From Mimachlamys varia (taxonomy: Eukaryota; Mollusca; Bivalvia; Pectinida; Pectinidae), in the NCBI GenBank assembly GCA_947623455.1, contig OX392538.1, forward strand, positions 2,480,001 to 2,544,000: 64,000 bases of DNA. The letters run 5' to 3'. A model generated the notes under the pieces. The model was not told the DNA's origin. It did no database searches and saw only the letters and a program-made list of their open reading frames with translations. Shown piece after piece: positions 23,103 to 34,220 of this stretch (its first letter is position 1; every line of letters begins with the position of its first letter). Position numbers and translations under genes: made by a program.

Positions 23103-23290
23103 TTAAATAACCAGAAGTTTGCTGACAATGTCGATTTTACATACCGGTACGCTTCTAAATCTGCAATCGAGGACACAACACACTTCTCTTTATCAGCAGT
23201 TCACCTTGATCTTTACTTAAGATATTAACAACATGGCAAGCTTACTACTAAGCTATACAGAAAACGTAACGAATTTAATTTTTTACGAAA
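23103..23290 (+). mobile_element. Penelope-like RT remnant, copy P8
   Basis: Codons for a 'KFADNVDFTY' segment near 23115, an EDTTHFSL segment and then KLTTKLYRKRNEFN near 23240-23280 correspond to the region after the YIDD loop in copy P6. Several frame breaks. Confidence 0.5.
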
Positions 23291-23394
23291 AGCATTCAGA
23301 ACTATTCTGCAACCTTGTTGAATACGAAGGAAGACATATTTGAATATGTGAATTGTTATGCCTACTTTAAATGATGGAGGTAATACCTCAGTTT

Positions 23395-24116
23395 TGCAAT
23401 ACACTATCTAACGCCGTCTACGAATGTTTGTATAAAGTACATGTAAATGTTTGTAATACACTATCTTACCACGTCTACAAATGTCTATATAACGTACATG
23501 TAAATGTTTGTAATTCACTATCTTACCACGTCTACAAATGTCTATATAACGTACATGTAAATGTTTGTAATACACTATCTTACCACGTCTACAAATGTCT
23601 ATATAACGTACATGTAAATGTTTGTAATACACTATCTTACCACGTCTACAAATATCTATATAACGTACATGTAAATGTTTGTAATACACTATCTTACCAC
23701 GTCTACAAATGTCTATATAACGTACATGTAAATGTTTGTAATACACTATCTTACCACGTCTACAAATGTTTATATAACGTACATGTAAATGTTGGTATTA
23801 CACTATCTTACCACGTCTTCAAATGTATATATAACGTACATGTAAATGTTTGTAATACACTATATTACCACATCTACAAATGTCTATATGACGTTCATGT
23901 AAATGTTTGTAATCCACTGTCTTACCACGTCTACAAATGGTTATATAAAGTACATGTAAATGTTTGTAATACATATCTTATCACGTATACAAATGTTAAA
24001 TATAACATATATGTAAATGTTTGTAATACACTATCTTAACACGTCTACAAATGTATATATAACGTTCATGTAAATGTTGGTAATATACTATCTTACCACG
24101 TCTACAAATGTCTATA
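23395..24116. repeat. Minisatellite, 57-bp unit, 12-13 copies
   Basis: Tandem units of GTAATACACTATCTTACCAC followed by GTCTACAAATGTCTATATAA and CGTACATGTAAATGTTT. Six central units are nearly identical and the outer ones diverge. Because 57 is 19 codons, one plus-strand frame (23371-24039, 222 codons) and a minus-strand frame (23408-23746) stay open across the array. Openness on both strands, lack of a signal peptide and single-base indels at the 3' end argue against a real protein. Confidence 0.9.
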
Positions 24117-24129
24117 GAAGTCTCGGTAT

Positions 24130-27080
24130 CATACAAACACGGGATGAGAGACTGCAGTATTGTAGTTAACATTGATCTTAAAACATTACGCAGAATACAC
24201 AGAGAATAGCCTCACAGGGTGCCGTTGTTAGTAATGTCATAGTGTTGTATATAGCCATTATCCACACAAAAACTATAGTGTTATCCATGGATAACACAAT
24301 CTTTATACATACCATAACTGTATGTAATAGACTGGATCATATTGGACTTGTAATTCTGTTAGGATATAAGCTCATATAAGCTCCCAGGTTATAATGCCAG
24401 GACGCTAGGTAGGGTCACTCTCGATATAGAGAGCGTTGTAAACTTCTAATTTATAGTGTTGAAGTGGTTATCGTTTTAAAGATATCTTCTCTCTGCCTTA
24501 ACCATTTATCTTATAAGATATTTATCGGCGAATTATTAATAAGCAAGTAATTAAGAACAAAGTCATAAAGCTATTTCTATAAATACGTATATATGAGCAC
24601 TAACAAAACTAGTGCATGGTAATTAGAAGACATACATGTATATCAAAATGTAGATGTAATGTATAAGACCTTTGTAGAACTTATCAATTAGTATAAGCAA
24701 TACAGATACATGCAGAAAATATTTACATTGTAGATTGTACGGGACAAAACCGCAGATTAAAGTGTACTTCCAATTGTTTAATTATAAAGTTCATTTTCGG
24801 TTCCACATATCATCGTTGTAGTTACGGAAAAGCAACTGCGTTGCTGCCCTTTGTTAAAATTTCCAAAACGTTAATACAAATAAACAAGCTTTATCATTGT
24901 ACAATTGGATATGACGCCTACATGTTGTAAATAATAAACGGTGATTCCCTCCTTGTGTTGATTAGTGTGAAGGTAAGTGGATATACATGTATATCTGCCA
25001 CACCTTCCGGCCCCTAAATCTGCCACACGCTATTCTCGTCTGACGCGTGACTTCCACTGATCTCACTGACATATTCGCCTATCCTGGACCTAAACTTTGT
25101 ACATCTCACTAAACAATAGACATACGTATCCGAAGTATGTATCGAGTATTCTATTGTTCCCACCTGTACTTGACTGGTTGATAGATGTTGGACATACATT
25201 TGAAACTAGGATACAAATCAAATAAGAACAAGTCAAAACAATTGTTAGAAATATATGTCTTCTTATTCACCAGCTTTACGAAGAAAACCTCTCGAAATCA
25301 TCCAAGTCTGTTTTTGCTTGTTTTTTTTTCGTTAAAAAGATAGTATGAAAGCAACAATATGAAATCAGCTACAACAATTTCCGTTGCATGTAAAGAAATA
25401 CTGTATATTATATACAAAACCTACAGCTACTGTTGTAGCTAACATTGGTTTCTTTTGTCTGTTGTTTTATGTCCTATCAGCAGTTTTGATCATTCAAGAA
25501 TGTATTATCAATATTTGTTCTTCACATGACCAATATACATATAAACTACTCCAGGAATAACGGTCGAGAGGACTATTGTTTCAAACACAAGTAAATTCCT
25601 AGGATACTGACCAATGCAAAACGCCGTTACAACACAGATGTAGGATCTGTGGAGACTTTGCCAAGGGAAAAGTTGTCATAACAGGATCGTAACGAGCAAG
25701 ATGTCTGAAACAAGTATTGTGATTGTTCTGTAGCTCATCGTTTGTTTGTTGCTATCCGTGTCCAAAACACTTAGGGGAATTAAGATTGTGTGTTTGATGT
25801 CTAATCACATACACAAATGTACTAAGTAAGTGTGAGAAGTATACCGCAGTGAATACAAAAAGTGATACGTGTACCGGAGTGACTATTAAAGTGAGAACAG
25901 CGCCGCAGTGAATAAAACTACTTGTGTTTTATATTTCACTAACTGCTGTTGCTTTGTTTTCAATGTTTCCCCAAAGCTCAATACTACACGACGATTAAGT
26001 CAAGTGCTTGAATAAATGTTTTTTTCATTTCTTTTTGTTATAAGTCTTTTTGTATATGCGTGAATTAGCTTGTACTTCAATATATTAGGATACCTTTTAA
26101 CAGGTTCAGGTTATCATCAATACTTTCTTTGTGATGACACTCAAAGCTAGGGAAAGGATTGTTCGACTCATGTATGATATTCAATTAATTGTCATAATTT
26201 ATGAAAAATGAAATAAATACCTAAGCATTTCATCTGTTTTACTCTCCGGTAAAATAACTCCAAGAATACTAGAAATGGTGAATCACGCCTAATACATCCC
26301 TCGAGCCCAACTATAAAAGGTATATAACCTCCATCTATACTCGTGAAACCGTTGTTTATTTTTCATCGAAAATTCACTTTGTAACTTTCTATAAGAAATC
26401 AATTAATTTATCGGGATTTATTCATCGGAAACGAATAAATCGTTTCTAAAATGAAACGTTGGCAACCAAATAAATACGTAAGAATTTTTTTCCAATTACA
26501 AATATGGGCATTGAATATGCATACTAAAGTTAAAAGTTATAAATACCGAAAAGAAAAATCCCTACACAATCATGTTGACTTAAAAAACATACAAACCCAC
26601 ACGCACACTCCGAGGCAGAACAGTGGAGTGGGGAGATGAATTGAACAGTTGATTTAAGACTTCTGTTGATAATTGGCCTAAAGCAGCATAATATGACCGA
26701 CTGTGTTATTGCCGTACCCAAATAATGTCCTAATGTCTGACCTATTTGTAATTAAGGTAAAGTGCATAATTAACCCAAACTTTTGCCAATTGAGTCAGTA
26801 CGTCACCAATTTGGCATCTGATGTTTATAGGACATGTAATTGAGGATCCATGTTTGTATTTACATTTGATAGTTTACCCTTTCCCTCCTTTAATCGAGGT
26901 TTCCTCATTATCACTTTAACCCATTACGTAGAGAACAAGTTGATTACCTGGTATTAGACATGGTACCGTTTGTTAGGCTAATGATCAATGCTAGGAATAG
27001 CAGCACAGATGTGTTAAGACACTAGGCGCGACTTACACATGTAAAAGGGACACGGAAATGAAATTATGAAATATTGCCAA
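24130..27080. other. Non-coding stretch
   Basis: No gene or element recognised. 25829-25917 carries three loose copies of a motif ending in ACCG[CG]AGTGA(A)T. Other open frames are at most about 63 codons and lack recognisable features. Confidence 0.5.
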
Positions 27081-27083
27081 TTA

Positions 27084-27292
27084 GTATTATTGTAAAGGTA
27101 TGTAAGCGAGATTTACAAAATGTGTGAGTCAGGTTTTATGTTTTCGTTCTGCAATATATAGAGAATCAAACACCAGTGTTAGGAAACAAATTGTAAGTTA
27201 AATTTGCTTACAATACATGTTCTACATGTACATGCAAAAGCTTGGCAAAAGAATTCAGGAAAGAAACAAAGTCTGTGCGTTGATAGGATCGA
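27084..27292 (+). repeat. Diverged direct repeat F, copy 1
   Basis: Aligns with 28044-28230: 'attgtaaaggtatgtaagcg', AAATGTGTGAGTCA, 'aacaccagtg', TACATGTTC, 'gcaaaagaattcaggaaaga' and GTCTG[TC]GCGTTGATAG. Indels between copies are not multiples of three. Confidence 0.65.
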
Positions 27293-28043
27293 CAACGAAA
27301 TACTTTTTATTATCAAATAATACATGTATATTTTTAGATGTAACAATAAGAAATTGAATATTGATACTCCTATCTTGAGAATAATGGACCGTTACATCAA
27401 ACAAAGATATATTGCAACTGCTAAAGGTGATAAATATTTACGGAAATTTACAGCAAATTGGGGGAAATGGATTAAGCTAATAGAGCTTGTTAACTGACCC
27501 GAAATATCAGTGTACATATCTTGTGTACTGACACACATATAGTAATAAACATTACTATACAAACATTATTCATTATTCTTTTATGAAATATTTTAAACTC
27601 ATCCAGTAACCTAACAATATATTTTCCTGGAAGATTTGGAAAAGTATACATATTTATATAAGTTTATTTAAACATCATTGTCCCTGATTTCTTTCTATAA
27701 AAAGATGAACATTTACATAATATTTTCTGGTTTCTTTCTTTAAAAAAAAAAAAATTGGATCATTTACCCTGGCCTATGATGATTTTTTAATTTTTCCCCT
27801 TTTCTTCCTTCTTTTTTCATTTTTCTAATTTTTCTATTGTTTTTTCTCTCTTTTCTTTCTATTGAATCATGATATAAATTACTATCGCAATAACAGAGAT
27901 TTTTGTCGAGTCTTTGTGAGTGTGTATGAGTGTCGTTTGGAAGTCGTGATGATGATTGATTGTGTGCAAAAGAGTGTGAAAGTGAAATACATGTTTTGTA
28001 TCTACAAAAATCTGAAAAATTTTGGAAAAATAAAAAGATAAAA
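27293..28043. other. Non-coding stretch with pyrimidine-rich tract
   Basis: A pyrimidine-rich tract at 27781-27865 (mostly T and C) is preceded by an A-run at 27742-27753. Minus-strand frames here are low-complexity and not convincing genes. Confidence 0.5.
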
Positions 28044-28230
28044 AAATGATTGTAAAGATATTTAAGTGAGATATACAAAATGTATGAGTCATATTTTTAC
28101 GCAATAAAGAATTTAACACCAGTGAATAGAAACGACATTTTGTAATTTACAATGAATGTTCCACATGTGAATGCATGGCAAGAGAATTTAGAAAAGAAAA
28201 GTCTGCGCGTTGATAGTTTGATCGCTCATG
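28044..28230 (+). repeat. Diverged direct repeat F, copy 2
   Basis: Second copy of the ~200-bp segment at 27084-27292, about 1 kb downstream and in the same orientation. A short 89-codon frame (28152-28421) begins inside it. Its codons are not conserved with the first copy, so I do not call a gene. Confidence 0.65.
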
Positions 28231-28424
28231 ATACACTGCTAACTGAATTCAGTAACATGAAGTGTATCGTTAGCGATGCTGTGTTAACAATAAAGGGGTT
28301 CCCCGTGTTGTGTAATCAGTGCGTGGGTGTTGATTACATACCAATGCTTAAGACATTGTTACATGTAGCTCTAGGGTTTAAACATGGAAACGCACGTTCA
28401 TTGGCTAATAGGTTTTACTAAAAA

Positions 28425-31370
28425 CAGCATTATGCCCATTCTGTAAATACCGAAAGGATTCAGGTCTTAATTAGCTTAGTAAATTACATTAATATATAAG
28501 TAAATTAATTGTTAGTTAGTATGTTTTTAGCGTGTTTGACTACATAATACCAGAAATGGTCAATAATAGCGTGTTTTCCTATGGTGCAACCAAACGAAAA
28601 ACCACCGACTTGAAATCAGTACCTTGCAAATAGATTTGCAATGAATATCTGTATACTGTACAGTACTTTAGAATAATTCATATTATTTTATCTATTTGTA
28701 CTATCTATATCTACCTGAGTTTCATGTCTGAGTTTTTGCTGTTTCTAATAAAGCGTTTTCCAGGAGGACTCTCAACCGTGTATCGGTATCGTCGTCGACC
28801 TTTCATAGAAAAGAAAGCTCTCATAATGAGAGACCAAGGACTTTCATTCAGTTTTGTATGCGTATGGTAGCGTTATGGATGCAAAAATCAAATGTTCAAA
28901 TAAATGAAGCGAGGTGATCAAGATTGATCAGAAGATAATTCGTCTTTATTTATTGTATCTACATTACGTCCATTTCACTTCTTGGGTATACAATGTACCA
29001 TTAGGGCTGTAACCCCGATTTAAAGGTACAAGAATAACACTATACTTACCTTATCATGTATTATAAATTGTATCTTTTGTAACATGTCCCACACCGCATG
29101 TTCTTTTTCTCTACTCCACTTGTTTATATATTGATGTAACTCACATATTATCATGTAATGTGTAATTAATTAGGTCACTAGCTTGTCAAAAAAAATGAGA
29201 AGGATTTATATAAGTACACCGTACTTGTTTCCTGATCATATTTGCCTATGTGATCTGTATCATTCATGCCATATATTTTCAAAAATTAAATAAATACAGT
29301 TTAAACCAAAGGTACATTGGGTGGTCGTAAGAAACTTCGATGGCTTGGTTGTGCAATTAGTCAGGGATAAAATATTGTTAATACGTTTCTTTATCCAACA
29401 TAAATGTGTTGTCAGTGTTTTCCCCATTAATTGGCATCTGGAAATATTGTAACACGGATGCATTCATGTAATTATATAGTTTAATCTTTCCCCAAACTGG
29501 TCGATGTATCTGACCGAAATGAAAATTGATACAGTTCATCAAATATGGTGTGTTAGTGTAAGGTTGAGAAAATGCGTGATGTCAACTTGCGTGGTACTTT
29601 TTGTTCACTTAGAATACCAATGTCATTCAAGTAATAAATTCGTGTTGTGATAGAACCTATGCAATATGCATCGGATACATTAAAAATATGAATAACGTTA
29701 AGTGCAATCCAATGAGGTTTCTACTGATCATTCACAAGTGTTATGCAATATTCCACCTGACATTCTCAATAGCTCATCTTATATATAACAGTTCATGTTG
29801 TATATCATCTGCTGGACAATGCTATAAAATTTTACCACTCTTATATTGCTGTCTATTTACACTTAAATGTCAAAATCATAGAGACCGAAGCCTATCATAT
29901 GGACGTATGTACCCGCTAATGCAGCTATGGCGAGTACATAGCAATCAAATTTCAATTTCGAGGGGATGCTTTATTATGAATGGTACTTAAGTGTGGGGAG
30001 TATCTTATTCTCTTTGAATTTTCTCGTTACCGTGTTTGATAATGTGTAAGCGGATATCCCTCTCGGGATCGCCAAACTCGTTTATCAACGATACAGTGAT
30101 CAGCGTTGTGACCGTGACGTCAGCTGTCAAACGCCCAAACGATTTTATAATGTGTTACACAGTCATAACTTATTCTGTAAAAATCACGTGTCGCTAGTAT
30201 GTCTGTTTTTTTCAGTCCCGGAAATAACTCGATAAATCTAAACCGCAAAACGAAAACCGTTCCGGATCCGGTTCCGTGACTGTGATAGGAAGAGGCCTTT
30301 CATGTGCAGACATTCATTTTGTGTTATTTAGGGTGCTGATAGCGTGCTAGGGATAAATCGCTCTCACTTCTGCTTTGAAATCAAATTTAACTTTTAAGAC
30401 GTCTTGAGATTGCGTTACATTATTTTAAATTGTTTTAGATTCGAAATCTAATTTAGATTCGAATCTTTTTATTTAATAGAGTTGGCCAAAAAAATCGTGT
30501 TTTAAAACAAACAGCTTGATTTATATTATACAGACCTTTCTTTCGTATGTAAAAACTATTTTTATCAGACTTGCACAGACAAAACATAACCGGTTTACCG
30601 GGTTGAACACAACGTTTCTATTGATGTTTCTTTCTAGCAAATAACATGGGGCGTATTAATTTTCTGTATACTAGGTTTTGTCTGAGATATTTAAACGTGT
30701 AGTTAATTACATATTAATGCTGAAATATAAACGTATTCAAATATGACAAAAAATAAGATATCGTCGCGCCCGATAATCACGCGAGAACTTGAAGGGAGAT
30801 TGTTATCGTATCGCTCACAAATCTGCCCATTATGTAAACATGGATCCAAAATATCTCCACAAGATTTTTTCTGAATTAGAAAATAATAGAACGGACGTTT
30901 TCCTGTTTGTTTGTGTGGGCAATGTTCACGTAAATTGAGTTATTTTCTGAGATAAATTAGTTGAGATAGCGCCAATGTAATTCCGCTATCAACACGGACA
31001 CGACAACATACGGAAATAACGTGTACACTAATAAAAAGCTATGGGCACGGTGACGTAAGACAAACACACATTACAATGTCGATTATATCTGCTATTGTTA
31101 TTATCATGTGTCGAACACATCAGTAAATGAATGCGATAAAGTTAATTACTTACACAACACTTCATTCCGATCATTTTCGTCATTTTATTATGGTGCAGCA
31201 GCTATTGCAGTGGCAGTTTACAAACGCAGTGATGCGGATGGTTTGTACGAAGCAGCAACACCCGTCTATAAATTATTATATATTGAAACAGTATGTAGCA
31301 CTGTGGATAAAATTGTTAGAACTTTATCATTGAGAGTAAATAATGTATTTGTTTGCTTTGGACTTACTAC
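28425..31370. other. Non-coding stretch
   Basis: No gene recognised. The part from about 30050 to 31060 is visibly richer in CpG and contains TGACGTCA and CACGTG motifs, which might indicate a promoter or first-exon region of an unseen gene. I cannot assign a transcript. Confidence 0.4.
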
Positions 31371-31374
31371 GATA

Positions 31375-31594
31375 TTAAAAATAACTATGACCAACCTGGA
31401 CAGCTCGCTATTAAATGTAGAGGACAATCATGACGATTTCGAATTTCTGATTATGTACTTTTCCCTTTCTTGATAGTAACATCCCCGCTTCTCAAACCTA
31501 TTTTGTTTGCATTTCGCAGTTACTTTGCTTTTCTATGGTTTGCTGTAAATATCAGGATTTTTGTAATAGATGTCGACTGCTGACAAACAAGAAT
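31375..31594 (+). mobile_element. Penelope-like RT remnant, copy P9 (plus arm)
   Basis: Codons for YDQPGQLAIK near 31385, the FLDSNIPAS segment near 31468-31494, a SQL..FSMVC segment and RCRLLTNK near 31572-31590. The plus-strand similarity stops abruptly at about 31594, where a minus-strand tail of the same family starts. Confidence 0.55.
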
Positions 31595-31800
31595 AATTAG
31601 AAAATACCGAAGCATCAACAAAACCATAAACCGGACTCATAATCGATAAAACTACGGACAAGATATGCACAGAGGAATGCTTAACACGAAGACCTTTAAA
31701 AAGTATAAGAAAATGAGGCCAGGTGTTCCGGAAGATTAAGCGTATTTTGTTTCATCGACGACACTCGCCATGTAAATATGGCCACATCAAAGTACATATC
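31595..31800 (-). mobile_element. Penelope-like 3' tail, inverted copy P9b
   Basis: Reverse complement of the family's 3' end: AATACCGAAGCATCAACAAA at the terminus, then CCAGGTGTTCCGGAAGATTA and 'catcgacgacactcgccatg'. It is joined tail-on to the plus-strand RT remnant, giving an inverted junction. Confidence 0.65.
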
Positions 31801-31886
31801 ATAAAAGTAAAATATTCAGGCGTAATTCATAACCACAACAATTTAGCATACTCATGAGAAAATGTCCCATCATATTATACAGAATA

Positions 31887-32439
31887 TTTCTCTCATATCT
31901 CGCCATGTTGGATAGAGGTTGCCCATGTAAGAAAGCTATGTAAGAAAAATCTATCTTACATAGCATATCACGCGACGTGACGTCACAATGGCCAAACCAT
32001 GACGTGACGTCACAAATACGGTAAACTCTGATGCCGGAAAGAGAAAACGATGGCGTGATGAAATTAAAACCTTTCATAAAACTTTAACGATAAACACCAG
32101 GAAGAGGAGATACATTTTTCTGCGCAAACTATGTTTGCAAATATAGGGTATGCTTAAACTTGCTGTCTAATTCGTGTTCGTCAAAAAAGCTCAAGGAAAA
32201 AGTTGAAATTTCAAAATGGTAGCCTGTTTAAACATATTTTCATGGTTTTTGAGCTTATTCGGGTAGTTGATATGAGAGAAAAAGACTCTTTCATTATGTG
32301 TGTATGTAGGATAGGGATATTCCACCCGAGGGGTCACAAAATGTGGTGAAACCCGAGTCTTGCCTCGGGTTTTACCACATTTTGTGACCCCTCGGGTGGA
32401 ATATCCCTATCCTATATACACGCATATGAAAGAGTCTTA
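31887..32439 (+). mobile_element. Fold-back element H, copy 1
   Basis: Shares about 550 bp with the reverse complement of 44982-45503. The inner part (31887-32281) is bounded by a 12-bp inverted repeat (TTTCTCTCATAT / ATATGAGAGAAA) and is followed by a large hairpin (32282-32439). It carries two CRE-like GACGTGACGTCAC sites at about 31973-32010. No open frame is conserved between copies, so it is non-autonomous. Superfamily unknown. Confidence 0.7.
32282..32439. repeat. Large hairpin of element H, copy 1
   Basis: Arms of roughly 75 bp run from AAGACTCTTTCAT to GAAAGAGTCTT around a short TCTTGC loop near 32360. The innermost ~50 bp (AGGGATATTCCACCCGAGGG, TCACAAAATGTGGT and complements) are almost perfectly paired. 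Confidence 0.9.
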
Positions 32440-32641
32440 TAATCTTAGCGAGACCAAGAGGACGACCATAAAATGTGGTCTTAGTCTTCAACTAACACGC
32501 ACTTCAGGGATGCAGGGATGTTTCTTTCCGGTCCGGGGACAGAATGTGACCGGTCGGAAAAACACAGAAAACAGATTATCATATAGCTTAGGAGTAAACT
32601 GCAAATGATGATCACAGTTCATAGAGTAGTGCATTTGTATG

Positions 32642-34022
32642 TGTCACGTTCGTATAAATGTTTGTATTTGTTTTCATGTATGGTTGTGTCATGTATGTTC
32701 GTTGTTCCTTGTGAGTGACCGTAGTTTTAGAGAGAGTGACCGGAAATGGGTAAGTCCAAGCGGGACATTTTGAGGCGACAGATATTTCGCTAGTTTATTC
32801 AGCCCATTCTACTGCAAGCGCAGTATAAACATGAGCAGGCACAGATAACAGACTGTGGTGAGTATTTCTTCACTATATATGCATTTCTTTGTCTGTTTTT
32901 GTAGCCCATTTGTGGATAAATATCTATGTAAACAATCGTTTGCTCGTGCGGTTCAGTCATGCGTTTCATTGTGTATAATGTAGTTTTAGAGACAGTATCT
33001 GTAAATATCAATATTGTTGATTACATATATCAATATGAATGCATGTTTATGTGTAAGTCCATGTATTAGAACGCATAAATATGTTATAATTATAGTAAAG
33101 TGTGTTCAGGTGAGTGCGTATGCGTGTATGAAAAAGTATGGAAGCCATGAGTGGCCAAATCTAACTTTAAAATGTTATATAAATAATGTTATTTGTTGTA
33201 TTCTGAACCCGCACAATAGCATATTTTAGGTTATTGATTTCTTTCTAAAATTGTCATATTATTTTGTTGGATTTAATCGAATTCATGTGTAAATTGATTG
33301 GTCTTAAACTTAGACGAGTTCTTATCAATAATTCTTTGATGTCGTATGTGAAATGTATGAGAGTTTTACTTAGTTGTTCTTGTTGTTATTTTTTAAGCTT
33401 CATGTGACGGTTACAAGCACCGGCGATCTCTATCGGGGCCTGTGAGTTGCGGCAACCGGACCGACAGCAGTCAAGGTCAGCCTACAGCGAGGAAACAGGT
33501 CAAGAGCATGTCCATGGTGACTTGAAGAAAGAAGAACTACCGTGGCCATCAGCCGACAAAGCTCTGACTTGTCGGAGGCTTTATTGGATACTTCTTCGTT
33601 ACCAGTAGATGGTGACTATTGCTTATTACACCAATATGATGTCCTAGGTGGATTTCATTGTCCTGTATGGTAATTGGTGTCCTGTGTGGAACGTGTAACT
33701 ATGATCATGTGTGAAGCTTGTCATTATAATCCTGTGTGGAACTTGATATCCTGTGTGGAACTTGATGTCCTTTGTGGACATTAGTCAGTCCTATCTGACC
33801 ATCATTTGCTTGTCATTGTTGATGAAGAGGAGAGATATGGACGTTATCGCAACACTGTAACCTACTCATGTTGCTTAAAAGACTCTTAGTGTAGAATTGA
33901 TATTGTGTGAAACCAAGTATGTTTGTGAGTGTGATTTGTGTATATTGTAAATAAATTGTAAATTGTACTTCAATCTTGTTTTCATTTTCCGTATAACTAC
34001 TCAACGCTCATCCTACGTTACA
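32642..34022 (+). repeat. 5' LTR
   Basis: 1381 bp, beginning TGTCACGTTCG and ending CCTACGTTACA (TG...CA ends). It contains the extra 11 bp (GCAGGCACAGA-type insertion near 32832) absent from the 3' LTR. A short internal repeat of TCCTGTGTGGAACTTGAT lies at 33660-33780, and an AATAAA signal at 33950-33955 is suitably placed for transcript processing near the LTR end. Transcription should start in this LTR, but I cannot locate a TATA box with confidence. Confidence 0.95.
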
Positions 34023-34025
34023 AAA

Positions 34026-34043
34026 TTGGTTCCAGCGGTGGGA
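34026..34043 (+). promoter_or_regulatory. Primer binding site, tRNA-Leu-like
   Basis: TGGTTCCAGCGGTGGGAT lies three bases after the LTR. It matches the complement of a typical animal tRNA-Leu 3' end at 16 of 18 positions by my recollection of that tRNA; the two mismatches follow TGGT. It would prime minus-strand DNA synthesis. The primer identity is inferred. Confidence 0.65.
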
Positions 34044-34220
34044 TGACGTACGTGTTGTTATTCGGAATTTGAATTTGTATTTTTGTTACCATTGTATGTT
34101 AGGCTAGTGCCAGATATTTATTCTCGATTTGGGCGATTCTGTACACTGTTATTTTCTTATCTTTACTTTTCCCATCTTTTTCAACCTCACTCTTTATCTA
34201 CATCTTGAAGGCCGCTGTGA

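Noticed and set aside
23371..24039. 222-codon frame as a repeat protein gene
   Set aside because: It lies wholly within a 57-bp minisatellite, is matched by an open frame on the other strand, and has no signal peptide or known motif.
28152..28421. 89-codon protein gene
   Set aside because: Starts in a duplicated segment whose paralogue does not keep the frame; no motif, no neighbouring exon signals.
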